Origin: Candidatus Aminicenantes bacterium UBA2199
GTDB lineage: Bacteria; Acidobacteriota; Aminicenantia; UBA2199
DNA length: 64,000 nucleotides
Assembly: GCA_002327965.1 (NCBI GenBank)
Contig: DCVB01000095.1
Span: forward strand, 21,838-85,837
Direction of reading: 5' to 3'
The stretch's first letter is position 1; each line of letters begins with the position of its first letter. Position numbers and translations under genes: made by a program. Under the pieces are notes generated by a model that saw nothing but the letters and a program-made list of their open reading frames with translations, was not told where the DNA came from and made no database searches. Below are positions 25,558-32,959 of this stretch, one piece after another.

Positions 25558-26783
25558 TGAAATTCTGGGAAGTCCTGAAGGTCGCCTTCGCCTCGCTGCG
25601 CGGCAACAAGCTGCGCTCCTCGCTGACCGTGCTGGGTATCGTTATCGGCATTTTCTCCATCATCTCCATCAGCACCGTGATCACCATGCTGCAGAACTCC
25701 ATCAACGAGGGGCTGTCGAGTCTGGGAAAAAACACATTCCAGATCCAGAAGTTCCCGGCCATGCAGCAGGGGCGCCTGAGCGACAAGATCCGCAACCGCA
25801 AGAACCTGACCATTGAGGAGTACTACCGGCTGCGCGAGATGCTCGACGAGGCCAAGCTGGTCGGCGCCGAGCAGTGGCAGTTCGGCAAGCTCTTCAAGTC
25901 GCAATATGACGAGACCAACGCCAATATCCAGCTGGCCGGCGCCACCCCCGAGGCCATGCTGACCAACGACTGGCAGATCGCCGACGGCCGCTCAATCAAC
26001 CAGGACGACATGGACCGCAACCGGCGCGTCTGCGTGCTGGGCGTCGACGTGGCCAGGAAGCTTTTCCCACGCGTCGACCCGCTGGGCCAGGAGATCAAGG
26101 TCGACGGGTTGCGCCTGGACGTCATCGGCGTCCTCGTGACCCGGGGCGCTATGTTCGGGCAGTCGCGCGACGGCTTCGTGGTCGCGCCGCTCTCCACCTT
26201 CCAGGCCAAGTACGGCAAGACCAGCCGCAGCGTCAACATCACGGTCATGGCCCACAGCCCGGTCACCTACAACCGCACCATCGACGCCGCCATCGGCCAC
26301 ATGCGCACCATCCGCAAGGTGGCGCCGGGAGAGGAGAACGACTTCGACATCTTCTCCAACGAGTCGCTGATCTCGCAGGTGGGCCAGATCACCCAGTACG
26401 TGCGCCTGGGCGCTATCGTCATCGCTTTCATCGCGCTGCTGGCCGCAGGCGTCGGCATCATGAACATCATGCTGGTCTCGGTGACCGAGCGTACGCGCGA
26501 GATCGGCATCCGCAAGGCCATCGGCGCCAAAAAACGCAACATCCTTTTCCAGTTCCTGGTCGAGGCCGTCACCCTGTGCCAGTTCGGCGGAATCATCGGC
26601 ATCGTTTTGGGCCTGAGCGCCGGCAACCTGGCCGGCAAGGCCCTGAATGCCGCCCCGGCCGTGCCGCTCGACTGGGTGCTGGCCGGCATCGGCCTCTGCG
26701 TGCTGGTCGGCGTCGGCTTCGGCACCTACCCGGCCTGGAAGGCGGCCAACCTGGACCCCATCGAGGCATTGCGCTACGAATAG
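25557..26783 (+). CDS. MacB-type ABC permease, second of two
   Basis: 408 aa. The start ATG shares one base with the preceding TAA (TAATG), indicating translational coupling. Architecture is the same as its neighbour: LTVLGIVIGIFSIISIST in helix 1, a periplasmic domain, GVGIMNIMLVSV, a TERTREIGIRKAIGAKKRN coupling loop and a DPIEALRYE end. The coupling loops are almost identical while the periplasmic domains differ, as expected of paralogues recognising opposite faces of one substrate or adaptor. The gene ends just before heptamer repeats. Confidence 0.93.
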
Positions 26784-26955
26784 TGAGGCGTAACGCGTGA
26801 CGCGTGACGCGAAGTATGCAAAAGCAATTTCCGGACTGCTGAGTAATGGCAAATGAAAAACAACAAAGGATCTTTTGCCAACACGGGACCATTTCTCGGA
26901 AATCGGTTTTCTATTGCTTTTTCGCGTTACACGTTATGCGTCACGCGTCACGTTG
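26784..26955. repeat. Inverted heptamer repeats between convergent genes
   Basis: GCGTAAC-GCGTGAC-GCGTGAC words (26788-26812) and an inverted set (about 26923-26952) can pair over about 15 bp. The right set overlaps the last codons of gltS. The position between convergent genes fits a bidirectional terminator, though no strong U-tract is visible. Confidence 0.6.
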
Positions 26956-28320
26956 GCTCGTTCCGTCTCCTCCCGGCCACGGCTTCAGGCGGAACCAGCC
27001 GCTCAGCAGCGACACCAACCAGAAGAAGGCCATGATCCCGGCGGCGAGGGCCAGCGCCCGCCAGGCGCCATAGCGGACGATCAGGAAGGGGGCGGTGGCG
27101 GTGACCAGCCCGCCGCCCAGCAGCGGTTCGTAGACCATCTGCTTGAAGCCGAAGGCCTCGGCCGTGCCGGTGTCGTACAGCGGGTCGACCAGCCGCAGCA
27201 GCAGCAGGCCGATGGCGGTCACGCCGCTCTGCATGCCGTACTCGGTGACGCCGCGCTCGAGCCAGTAGCGCGGGAACATGCGCGGCGCCAGCACGGCCAG
27301 GGTGAAGAACAGCCAGGCGATGCCCGCGGCCATCAGCAGCAGGAACGGCCAGAAATTGGTCACGAAAAGATCGAGGCGCATGGTGGCGATGGCCGCCACC
27401 ACCAGCAGGTCGATGGAAAATCCGAGGATGCGCTCGAAGGTGTCGCGGTCGAAGTAGCGGTCGACGCGCAGCGGCCGCGCCAGCGCCTGGATGAGCAGGC
27501 CGCCGATCATGGCCAGGGGGAAGAGCGGGAAACCGCGCAGCAGCGGATGCAGGGCGCGCACGCCGCCCAGCATGATCCAGCCCAGGAGCACGGCCAGCGC
27601 CACCAGGGCGAAGTGGAAAGCGAACGGCTCCAGCGAATCCGGCGAGACCGTGGCGTGGGCGATCGGGAAACGCTGCTCCCGGCTCAGCAGGCCGGAAGAG
27701 GGGCGGCGCAACGCCGCACCATGGCCCGGGCCCAGGGTGCGGTAACCCCGGCGCAGGGCGATGTTGATGAACAGGATGCCGCCGACCACGGCGGTGATGA
27801 TGCCCACGGTGGCCGACATCTGCGCCAGGGCCGCTCCGGCCGGGAAACCGACCTCCTGGAAGACCCCGGCCATGCCCGCGGCCGTGCCGTGGCCGCCGGA
27901 AAAGCCGATCTCGAGGATGCAGGCAAAGACCGGCGGCACGCCGAAAACCGGCGAAAGAACCAGCAGGGTGAGCAGCAGGGCGACGACGTACTGGCCCAGC
28001 CCGGCCACCAGGCCGAAGCAGAGCTGTGCCCCGCCCTGGTTCCAGATGGCGCGCATCCCCGGCAGGGCGACGCCCAGGAACAGGCTGGCAAACACGATGT
28101 TGATCAGCAGCCCGGGGACCTGCGCCCACTCGCGCCCCACCCAGGCTGGCAGCAAATCGAGCAGATAGGGGCCGCAGGCCAGGGCGATGAAGCCGCCCAG
28201 GATCGAGGAAGGCAGGTAGAGGGTCTGGAACAGGCGCACGGCCACGCGCAGCGCCTTGCCGAGCAGGAGAAAGAGGCCCAGCAGGCAGAAGCTGAAGAAC
28301 AGGGCGCTGGCTCCTTCCAT
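26941..28320 (-). CDS. gltS: Sodium:glutamate symporter (GltS family)
   Basis: 459 aa, strongly hydrophobic, with about 10-12 helices. Family features include two inverted halves with glycine-rich motifs: IGFSGGHGTAAGMAG in the first and VTEYGMQSGVTAIGLLLLR in the second, plus LPSSILGGFIAL near the N-terminus. It imports glutamate or another dicarboxylic amino acid with sodium at the inner membrane. The ATG at 28320 is preceded by CCGGAG at slightly long spacing. The last five codons lie inside a repeat word array. It is convergent with the MacB-like operon; no operon partner. Confidence 0.9.
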   Translation of the reverse strand: MEGASALFFSFCLLGLFLLLGKALRVAVRLFQTLYLPSSILGGFIALACGPYLLDLLPAWVGREWAQVPGLLINIVFASLFLGVALPGMRAIWNQGGAQLCFGLVAGLGQYVVALLLTLLVLSPVFGVPPVFACILEIGFSGGHGTAAGMAGVFQEVGFPAGAALAQMSATVGIITAVVGGILFINIALRRGYRTLGPGHGAALRRPSSGLLSREQRFPIAHATVSPDSLEPFAFHFALVALAVLLGWIMLGGVRALHPLLRGFPLFPLAMIGGLLIQALARPLRVDRYFDRDTFERILGFSIDLLVVAAIATMRLDLFVTNFWPFLLLMAAGIAWLFFTLAVLAPRMFPRYWLERGVTEYGMQSGVTAIGLLLLRLVDPLYDTGTAEAFGFKQMVYEPLLGGGLVTATAPFLIVRYGAWRALALAAGIMAFFWLVSLLSGWFRLKPWPGGDGTSQRDA

Positions 28321-28477
28321 GGCGATGATACTCCGGGGCGGCCTTCACAACCGTCGCCGCCGCAGCTAACCTTAGCCGACCCAATGGGCGAAGTCAAGAC
28401 AAGGGGATCCCCGGACAGGAATGTGCCGCCGGTGATCGGGAATTCTTTTTCGACGTTCCCGGATTTCGTTGCTCCGC

Positions 28478-29257
28478 CTATTTTGCTTCGCGGATCGCCT
28501 GCTCCAGCCGGGGATTGATCCGGACCTTCTGCTGGCCGGCCCGCTCCAGCCACTCGCGCGCCTTGTCCAGGCGCCGGGTGACGAAATAGACGTTGATCAG
28601 GTTGTTCAGGCAGCGCTCGTGGGCGGGCTCGCTGGCCAGCGCCAGCAGGTACTGGCCCTCGGCCTCATCCAGGCGCCGCAGCTTGAAGAGAAGATTGCCG
28701 TGCAGGACCTGGAACTCGGCCGGGATCTCGAAGGGGGAAGCGGCGCCTCCGATGACCTCGGCGGTGGCCCGGCCGGTCTTCTTGCTCTCGTAGGCGCGGT
28801 CCACGGAGACGCAGGCCAGGCTGCTGGTGCTGCCGCCGATGCTCTGGGCGGCGAGCTCGCGCATGCGCTTCTCGTCCTCCCTGGACATCGACAGCCAGTT
28901 CGTTTTCTGATTTTCCCACACCTGCTGCAGGGCGAGACAACCCTTCTCGGCCCGCTCGATCCAGGCGAGCGCCGCGGCGATCTCCCCCGCCTGGTTGGCG
29001 ACGACCGCCTTGCCATAGGCGGCGTTGGGGTGCCCGGGCAGGATCGCCAGGCAGCGGTCGAGCTCCTTGCCGGCCTGCTCCCAGTTCCCGGCCGCCGCCA
29101 GCTCGAGACCGCTGTTCGCCGCCGGCAGGGCCGAGTGGTACTTGCGCAGCATATCAATGTCCTGTTCCAGACTGGTGCTTTTCTGGGCCGGGAGCGCCAG
29201 CGCGAACAAGAAGCAAACGCCGCAGATGGAAACGAGTCGTTGCTTGTTTTTCATCAT
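28478..29257 (-). CDS. Exported TPR-repeat protein of unknown role
   Basis: 259 aa. A signal peptide (MMKNKQRL then hydrophobic, ending ALPAQK) precedes helical sequence with at least three TPR-like units: about residues 40-75 (LELAAAGNWEQAGKELDRCL), 78-110, and 190-250 (LLFKLRRLDEAEGQYLLAL). A segment near 150 (ASVDRAYESKK) interrupts the repeats. The start is ATG 29257 (or the adjacent ATG at 29254), preceded by AGGTGAGAT; the longer frame to 29485 runs through repeat DNA. Probably periplasmic, as a protein-interaction scaffold; partner unknown. Confidence 0.8.
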   Translation of the reverse strand: MMKNKQRLVSICGVCFLFALALPAQKSTSLEQDIDMLRKYHSALPAANSGLELAAAGNWEQAGKELDRCLAILPGHPNAAYGKAVVANQAGEIAAALAWIERAEKGCLALQQVWENQKTNWLSMSREDEKRMRELAAQSIGGSTSSLACVSVDRAYESKKTGRATAEVIGGAASPFEIPAEFQVLHGNLLFKLRRLDEAEGQYLLALASEPAHERCLNNLINVYFVTRRLDKAREWLERAGQQKVRINPRLEQAIREAK

Positions 29258-29273
29258 GATCTCACCTGAATGA

Positions 29274-29300
29274 ATTATACCATAGTGAGGTTCAAACCAA
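29274..29300 (-). promoter_or_regulatory. Promoter of the exported TPR gene
   Basis: Minus strand TATAAT (29274-29279) with TTGGTT 15 bp upstream (29295-29300). The -10 is perfect, the spacer short. Leader about 10 nt, mostly the ribosome site. Confidence 0.45.
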
Positions 29301-29329
29301 CCGCTTCTGCAGGAATCAAGACGATCCAA

Positions 29330-29578
29330 AAGTGTGAGTGATAGTGTTGGCGTTAGCGGGAACCAAGGAAATCGGTTTACGGTGGACGGTTTCCAAAGCA
29401 AAGAACAAGCGATTGTTGATGGGTAGAAGAGTAGAAGGGTTGATGGGTTAGCAGCCCTTGATTGGGCCATGCCTGAACCCTTCAACTCTTGAACTCTTTA
29501 ACTCTTCAACTTTTTTGTTTGGGTCAAAGTCCCTGCCCGGGGAAATGTTAGTGACAGTGTCAGCAGGAAATGAAAGGA
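29330..29578. repeat. Mixed intergenic word repeats
   Basis: Contains GTGATAGTGTTGGCGTTAG-type words (29336-29360), GGTTTACGGTGGACGG (29374-29390), a GTAGAAGAGTAGAAGGGTTG run (29421-29450) and its inverted counterpart, AACTCTT runs (29475-29512), and a GTGACAGTGTCAGC word (29551-29565). The GGGTTGATGGGTT and AACTCTTGAACTCTT arms could pair loosely. No ORF seen. Confidence 0.65.
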
Positions 29579-29717
29579 ATCGGTTTACGGTGGACGGTTT
29601 ACGGTTTACGGGAAGAAAAGATGGCTACCTTAAACCTTACGCCTTACACCGATTGCCATTTCTTCTTCTCTCTCACCCCAAGCCCCTAGCCTCTCGCCTA
29701 CTCGTCACGCGTCACGA
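29579..29717 (+). repeat. Composite intergenic repeat, copy 4
   Basis: Same ordered word string as copies at 17791 (inverted), 19077 and 21829, from GGTTTAC heptamers through GGGAAGAAAAGATGGCTACC and TTGCCATTTCTTCTTC to GTCACGCGTCACG. It ends 15 bp from the stop codon of the DprA-like gene. Confidence 0.85.
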
Positions 29718-29731
29718 TGGATCCCGGGGAG

Positions 29732-30682
29732 TCAGAATAGCCGCTTCTGCTCCGGGGATTTCCCGGCCGCCGCGGCACGGACGACCTCGGCGATCGGCCC
29801 GGCCCCGGCGGCGGGGTCCCAGGATACCGCGCCCCTGCGAATCAGCTCCCGGTTCCCCTCGGCAGGGGTAGAGAAGCTGGCGGGCGCGGCCGCGAACACG
29901 GGGATGCCGAGCTGGAAGGCCGCCCGAGCGGCATTGAAAGAGCCGCTCATGCGCTGGTCGGCGTCGCGCTCGGGGCCGGAAATGACCACGACCAGCGCGT
30001 CGGAGAGGGCGGCAACGAGCCGGTTGCGCGCCATGGCCTGGAAAGCGGCCCACTTGGAATCGGGGGGGAACTGGGAGACCACCAGGATGTTGTCCACCGT
30101 CAGATGCTCCCGCAGTTCGGGCCGGGTCTGGAAACGGTGCAGTCCCTCGGCCAAGACAAGGGTGGTCGTGCCGCCCGCGCCCAGGGCGGCCGCGTGGGCG
30201 GTGCTGTCGATCCCCGCGGCATAGCCCGAGACGACATTGGCTCCCCGCGCGGCCAGCCCGGCGGCCAGGGAAGCGGCGGCCGCCAGGGCATCCTCCCCGG
30301 CCTGGCGCTTGCCCACGATCGCCGCGCCCGGCCGCTCCAGCAGGGCGACGTTGCCCCTCACGTACAGCAGCGCCGGCAGCGGGAGCTTCTCCTCCAGGAC
30401 ACTGAGCCGGCGAGGGAAATCGGGATGGAGCGGGTGCAGCAGGGTCACGTCCCGCCCGGGAAAGCCCCCGCTGCCGTTGTTTTCATGGAGGGTAAGATCG
30501 GGAATGGCGAAGCCCGCCCGACATACTCCCAGCGCTTCGCCGAGTTTTTCGGGATTCCCGACAAGCCAGGAGGCCGTCCTGCCGATGCCGGCCAGGTAAG
30601 CAGCGATGCGCCACAGCGCCCTGGGTCCCAGCCCCCTGACGGCGGCCACTGCGCGCCAGGCCCGGCCTTCGGGTGTGTTCAT
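29732..30682 (-). CDS. DprA/Smf-like Rossmann protein coupled to a phosphoribosyltransferase
   Basis: 316 aa. N-terminal helix-hairpin-like region (10-50), then a DprA Rossmann fold: AIVGKRQAGEDAL (121-133), VVSGYAAGIDSTAHAAAL (150-167), ALVVVISG (229-236) and SGSFNAARAAFQLGIPVFA (246-264), with NRELIRRGA near the end. DprA proteins bind single-stranded DNA and load RecA in transformation, but this one departs from the canonical GGLD-x-xYPxxN segment (here AEGLHRFQTRPEL) and has no C-terminal winged helix. Its start overlaps the upstream PRTase stop as ATGA, so both are made together. Such DprA-PRTase pairs are described among predicted prokaryotic conflict systems; a defence role is an inference. 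Confidence 0.8.
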   Translation of the reverse strand: MNTPEGRAWRAVAAVRGLGPRALWRIAAYLAGIGRTASWLVGNPEKLGEALGVCRAGFAIPDLTLHENNGSGGFPGRDVTLLHPLHPDFPRRLSVLEEKLPLPALLYVRGNVALLERPGAAIVGKRQAGEDALAAAASLAAGLAARGANVVSGYAAGIDSTAHAAALGAGGTTTLVLAEGLHRFQTRPELREHLTVDNILVVSQFPPDSKWAAFQAMARNRLVAALSDALVVVISGPERDADQRMSGSFNAARAAFQLGIPVFAAAPASFSTPAEGNRELIRRGAVSWDPAAGAGPIAEVVRAAAAGKSPEQKRLF

Positions 30683-31275
30683 GACCTCGACCTCGTATAC
30701 GTCGCGGTGAGCACCGACACGCTGCCTGCACGGCCGGCGAAAAGCAGGGCGGCGGTCGCCGCCTTCAGCGTCTCGCCCGAACGGAACAGGTCGTCAAAAA
30801 GCAGCAGGTGCATGCCGGCATAGCGCGAGTCGGCGACGGCAAAGGCGTTGTCCAGTTCCGCGCGGCGTTCGCGCGTATCCTCCATGTTTTTCAGGGCCGG
30901 CGTGGCCTTGACCTTCAGCAGGTAGTCGTCGGGGGCGGGCAGGGAGAGCCCGGCGCCGATGGCCGCCGCCAGCTCCACGACAGGCTGGAATGCGCGGTCC
31001 ATGTTCGACGGCGGCACCGGCAACACGGCGTGGATGGCGGCGAATTCGAGCCGGTTGCAAACGAATTCCGCCGCGGCGCGGGCGATGGGCTCGATCTGGC
31101 CCCGGTCCAGGCGGTATTTCAGGCGGTAGAGCGCCTCGCCGATTTCGCTGCGCTCGGTCGCGAAGCGGTCGTACTTCGAGCGTTCGCCGTCCCCCGGGCG
31201 GCTGCTGAGCGTGTGGCGGTCGAGGGCCCAGCCGTGGGCCCAATTGCCGTAAATCGGTTTGGGATTCAGTTCCAT
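30679..31275 (-). CDS. ComF-like phosphoribosyltransferase paired with the DprA-like protein
   Basis: 198 aa. The PRPP-binding loop is clear: hydrophobic strand LLLF followed by DDLFRSGETL (161-170), matching the type I PRTase pattern of two acidic residues then T/S-G-x-T. VLPVPPSN (85-91) corresponds to the ComF-type pyrophosphate loop region. No zinc-finger N-terminus as in classical ComF; the first 50 residues are distinctive. It is the first gene of a two-gene unit with its own promoter, overlapping the DprA-like gene by four bases. The pairing suggests action on a nucleic acid or nucleotide, but the substrate is unknown. Confidence 0.8.
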   Translation of the reverse strand: MELNPKPIYGNWAHGWALDRHTLSSRPGDGERSKYDRFATERSEIGEALYRLKYRLDRGQIEPIARAAAEFVCNRLEFAAIHAVLPVPPSNMDRAFQPVVELAAAIGAGLSLPAPDDYLLKVKATPALKNMEDTRERRAELDNAFAVADSRYAGMHLLLFDDLFRSGETLKAATAALLFAGRAGSVSVLTATYTRSRS

Positions 31276-31292
31276 TTTGCCGCCAAGGATAC

Positions 31293-31321
31293 ATGATAAT
31301 GGAATCGCTGCCGGGTGACAA
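31293..31321 (-). promoter_or_regulatory. Promoter of the PRTase-DprA pair
   Basis: Minus strand TTGTCA (31316-31321), 17-bp spacer, TATCAT (31293-31298). Leader about 10 nt before the ATG at 31275, without a strong ribosome site. Confidence 0.65.
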
Positions 31322-31407
31322 GGGACGCGAGACGGGCAGGAGAAAGCGATCGGTGAACGGCGCAGGGTATCCGCTTCAGGGCAAGGGGAAACGTCAACTC
31401 AGGTTTG

Positions 31408-31716
31408 CTAATCTTCCAGTTGCACCTTGATCCCGCCGGTGATCGCCGTCACCAAGTTGAACAGGGCGGCCCCGATGAGGCCGGTAACGAAACCGATCAC
31501 GGCGTACATGACGGGCAGGATGATCAGCGCCGCCATGCCCAGGCCGGCACCGAAGGCGGGCAGGGCCTCGCCCCCTTCGATGAAGCGACCGGCGAATGCC
31601 TGCCAGATGAAGCCGAAAAAGGCGATCATGACTCCGATCAGCAGGCCGACCATGGCCAGCAGCACGGTCTGGAACTTGGCGAACGACAACACGTCGATCT
31701 TCCTCAATGTCTTCAT
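31408..31716 (-). CDS. Small two-helix membrane protein (DUF3566-like layout)
   Basis: 102 aa. Begins MKTLRKIDVLSFAKFQ, followed by a hydrophobic helix (about 17-40), a short loop with FAGRFIEGGEALPAFG and a second long hydrophobic stretch (about 58-92). The short basic, Ser/Lys-containing lead-in followed by two helices is like DUF3566-type proteins, but I cannot assign it firmly. The start is the ATG at 31716, preceded by an excellent AAGGAGGAATAAA site. It is a single gene between the PRTase promoter and the MBL hydrolase. Role unknown. Confidence 0.75.
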   Translation of the reverse strand: MKTLRKIDVLSFAKFQTVLLAMVGLLIGVMIAFFGFIWQAFAGRFIEGGEALPAFGAGLGMAALIILPVMYAVIGFVTGLIGAALFNLVTAITGGIKVQLED

Positions 31717-31773
31717 TTTATTCCTCCTTAAAAAAGCGGAGCATCGGGTCCTGGCCGCGCACGGCAAATGACC

Positions 31774-32490
31774 TCATCTCACGAAGCGGTTAAAGGCCCT
31801 CTCCGCCCCGATCGTCGTCGCCGGGCCGTGGCCGGGGAAGACCCGGGTCAGCGGGGGCAAAGGCAGGAGCCGCCTGCGAATGCTGTCGATCTCCAGTTGC
31901 AGGTTCGCCCGGCGCTGCCGGGGTGTCCCGCCGTGGCCCTTGCCGATGCCGCCGGCAAAAAGGGTATCCCCGGAAAAAAGGATATCCCCGATCTTTAGGC
32001 AGACGCTCCCCGGTGAATGACCGGGCGTGCGGATGATCTCGACCTCCAGGCTGCCCAGCCGCAGGCGGCCATCCTCGGGATAATCGCTGAAAACGAACTC
32101 CGGGCCGGTGGTTTTCGCCGCCAGGGAGCGATCGGCGCGGTGCAGGTAAAAACGTGTCTCCAGGCTGGCGGCGATGCGGGCGTTGCCGCCGACATGGTCG
32201 TAATGGCCGTGGGTGTTCAGCACGGCCAGCACCTGGAGCCCCTGCTTGCGGACGAAGTCCAGCAGCACCGGGGCGGGGGCGCCGGGATCGATGACCAGCG
32301 CCTGCCTCGTGCCGGGGTCCCAGACCAGGTAACAGTTCATCGTCCAGCCGCCGTCCAGCGACAGGACAAAGGCCTTCACCTGCGGGCCGGCCGCCGCTTC
32401 CTCGAAAAACCCGAGACCGGGGTCGGCCTGGGCCGCGAGGCCCGCTCCCAGAACAACCAGCAGCGTAAGGGTCCAAAAGGCACGCATCAT
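31774..32490 (-). CDS. Metallo-beta-lactamase-fold hydrolase (glyoxalase II type), exported or anchored
   Basis: 238 aa. The signature THGHYDHVGG supplies the HxHxDH metal ligands; further ligands are in TPGHSPGS, FSGDTLFAGG (Asp) and FPGHGP (His). It resembles hydroxyacylglutathione hydrolase-like thioesterases. The first 22 residues (MMRAFWTLTLLVVLGAGLAAQA) look like a signal peptide, unusual for glyoxalase II, so it probably acts in the periplasm. The promoter has perfect -35 and 17-bp spacing and leaves no untranslated leader before the ATG at 32490. The long frame to 32787 is rejected for lack of support. Confidence 0.85.
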   Translation of the reverse strand: MMRAFWTLTLLVVLGAGLAAQADPGLGFFEEAAAGPQVKAFVLSLDGGWTMNCYLVWDPGTRQALVIDPGAPAPVLLDFVRKQGLQVLAVLNTHGHYDHVGGNARIAASLETRFYLHRADRSLAAKTTGPEFVFSDYPEDGRLRLGSLEVEIIRTPGHSPGSVCLKIGDILFSGDTLFAGGIGKGHGGTPRQRRANLQLEIDSIRRRLLPLPPLTRVFPGHGPATTIGAERAFNRFVR

Positions 32491-32496
32491 GGCCGG

Positions 32497-32525
32497 TTTG
32501 TACCACGGCGGCAGCCGGTTGTCAA
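32497..32525 (-). promoter_or_regulatory. Leaderless-type promoter of the MBL hydrolase
   Basis: Minus strand TTGACA (32520-32525), 17-bp spacer, TACAAA (32497-32502), then six bases and the ATG. The expected transcription start coincides with the A of the start codon. Confidence 0.72.
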
Positions 32526-32574
32526 AACAGGGGAACGGAGGGCGGGTGAAAAAGGCCCGCATCAGCCCCAGCCG

Positions 32575-32603
32575 TTGCATTTCTTTCCTCGTCCCCCTAC
32601 AAT
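32575..32603 (+). promoter_or_regulatory. Leaderless-type promoter of the small basic protein
   Basis: TTGCAT (32575-32580), 17-bp spacer, TACAAT (32598-32603), six bases, ATG at 32610. The same hexamers and spacer occur upstream of pgsA at 51209-51237. Confidence 0.72.
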
Positions 32604-32609
32604 AACGCC

Positions 32610-32825
32610 ATGAACGAAACCAACAAAAACTTCTTCTGGGGAGTCGTCCTCGGCGCCGCGGCGGCGGCCCTGGCCGGAGCCGTGGCCTTGGCCAGGTCGT
32701 TCCGCAGTTCCACCAGCGGCGGTCAGACCATGGCGCCGCCCGCGCGAAAAAAGAGCGCATCGCCGGCGCGCCGGTCCAGGTCCTCAACGGCCGCGGTGAA
32801 AAAGACCACCCGGCGCATGGCCTAA
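32610..32825 (+). CDS. Small membrane-anchored basic protein
   Basis: 71 aa. A hydrophobic alanine-rich helix (about 8-29, FFWGVVLGAAAAALAGAVAL) is followed by a strongly basic, Ser/Ala/Pro/Arg-rich tail (ARKKSASPARRSRSS and TRRMA). It is too small for fold recognition. The basic tail, probably cytoplasmic, could bind nucleic acid or anionic lipid, which is speculation. Support for it being real comes from the well-spaced promoter exactly upstream of its ATG, as in other leaderless genes here. Confidence 0.65.
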   Translation: MNETNKNFFWGVVLGAAAAALAGAVALARSFRSSTSGGQTMAPPARKKSASPARRSRSSTAAVKKTTRRMA

Positions 32826-32893
32826 CCTGAAAGCACCGCAGCGGGCGGCCGGCGGAGGCATTTTTCTAAAAAATTCTGGCCGGCGCTAACCCT

Positions 32894-32922
32894 TTGGCCT
32901 CCGGGGCCGTATATTGGACAAT
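32894..32922 (+). promoter_or_regulatory. Probable promoter of the tricorn protease gene
   Basis: TTGGCC (32894-32899), 17-bp spacer, GACAAT (32917-32922). The same -10 variant is seen upstream of the PAP2 gene. Start near 32929 leaves a 31-nt leader with GGAGGA. Confidence 0.5.
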
Positions 32923-32959
32923 GGCCCAGAAAACCAGACCGCTGCCATGGAGGACATTC

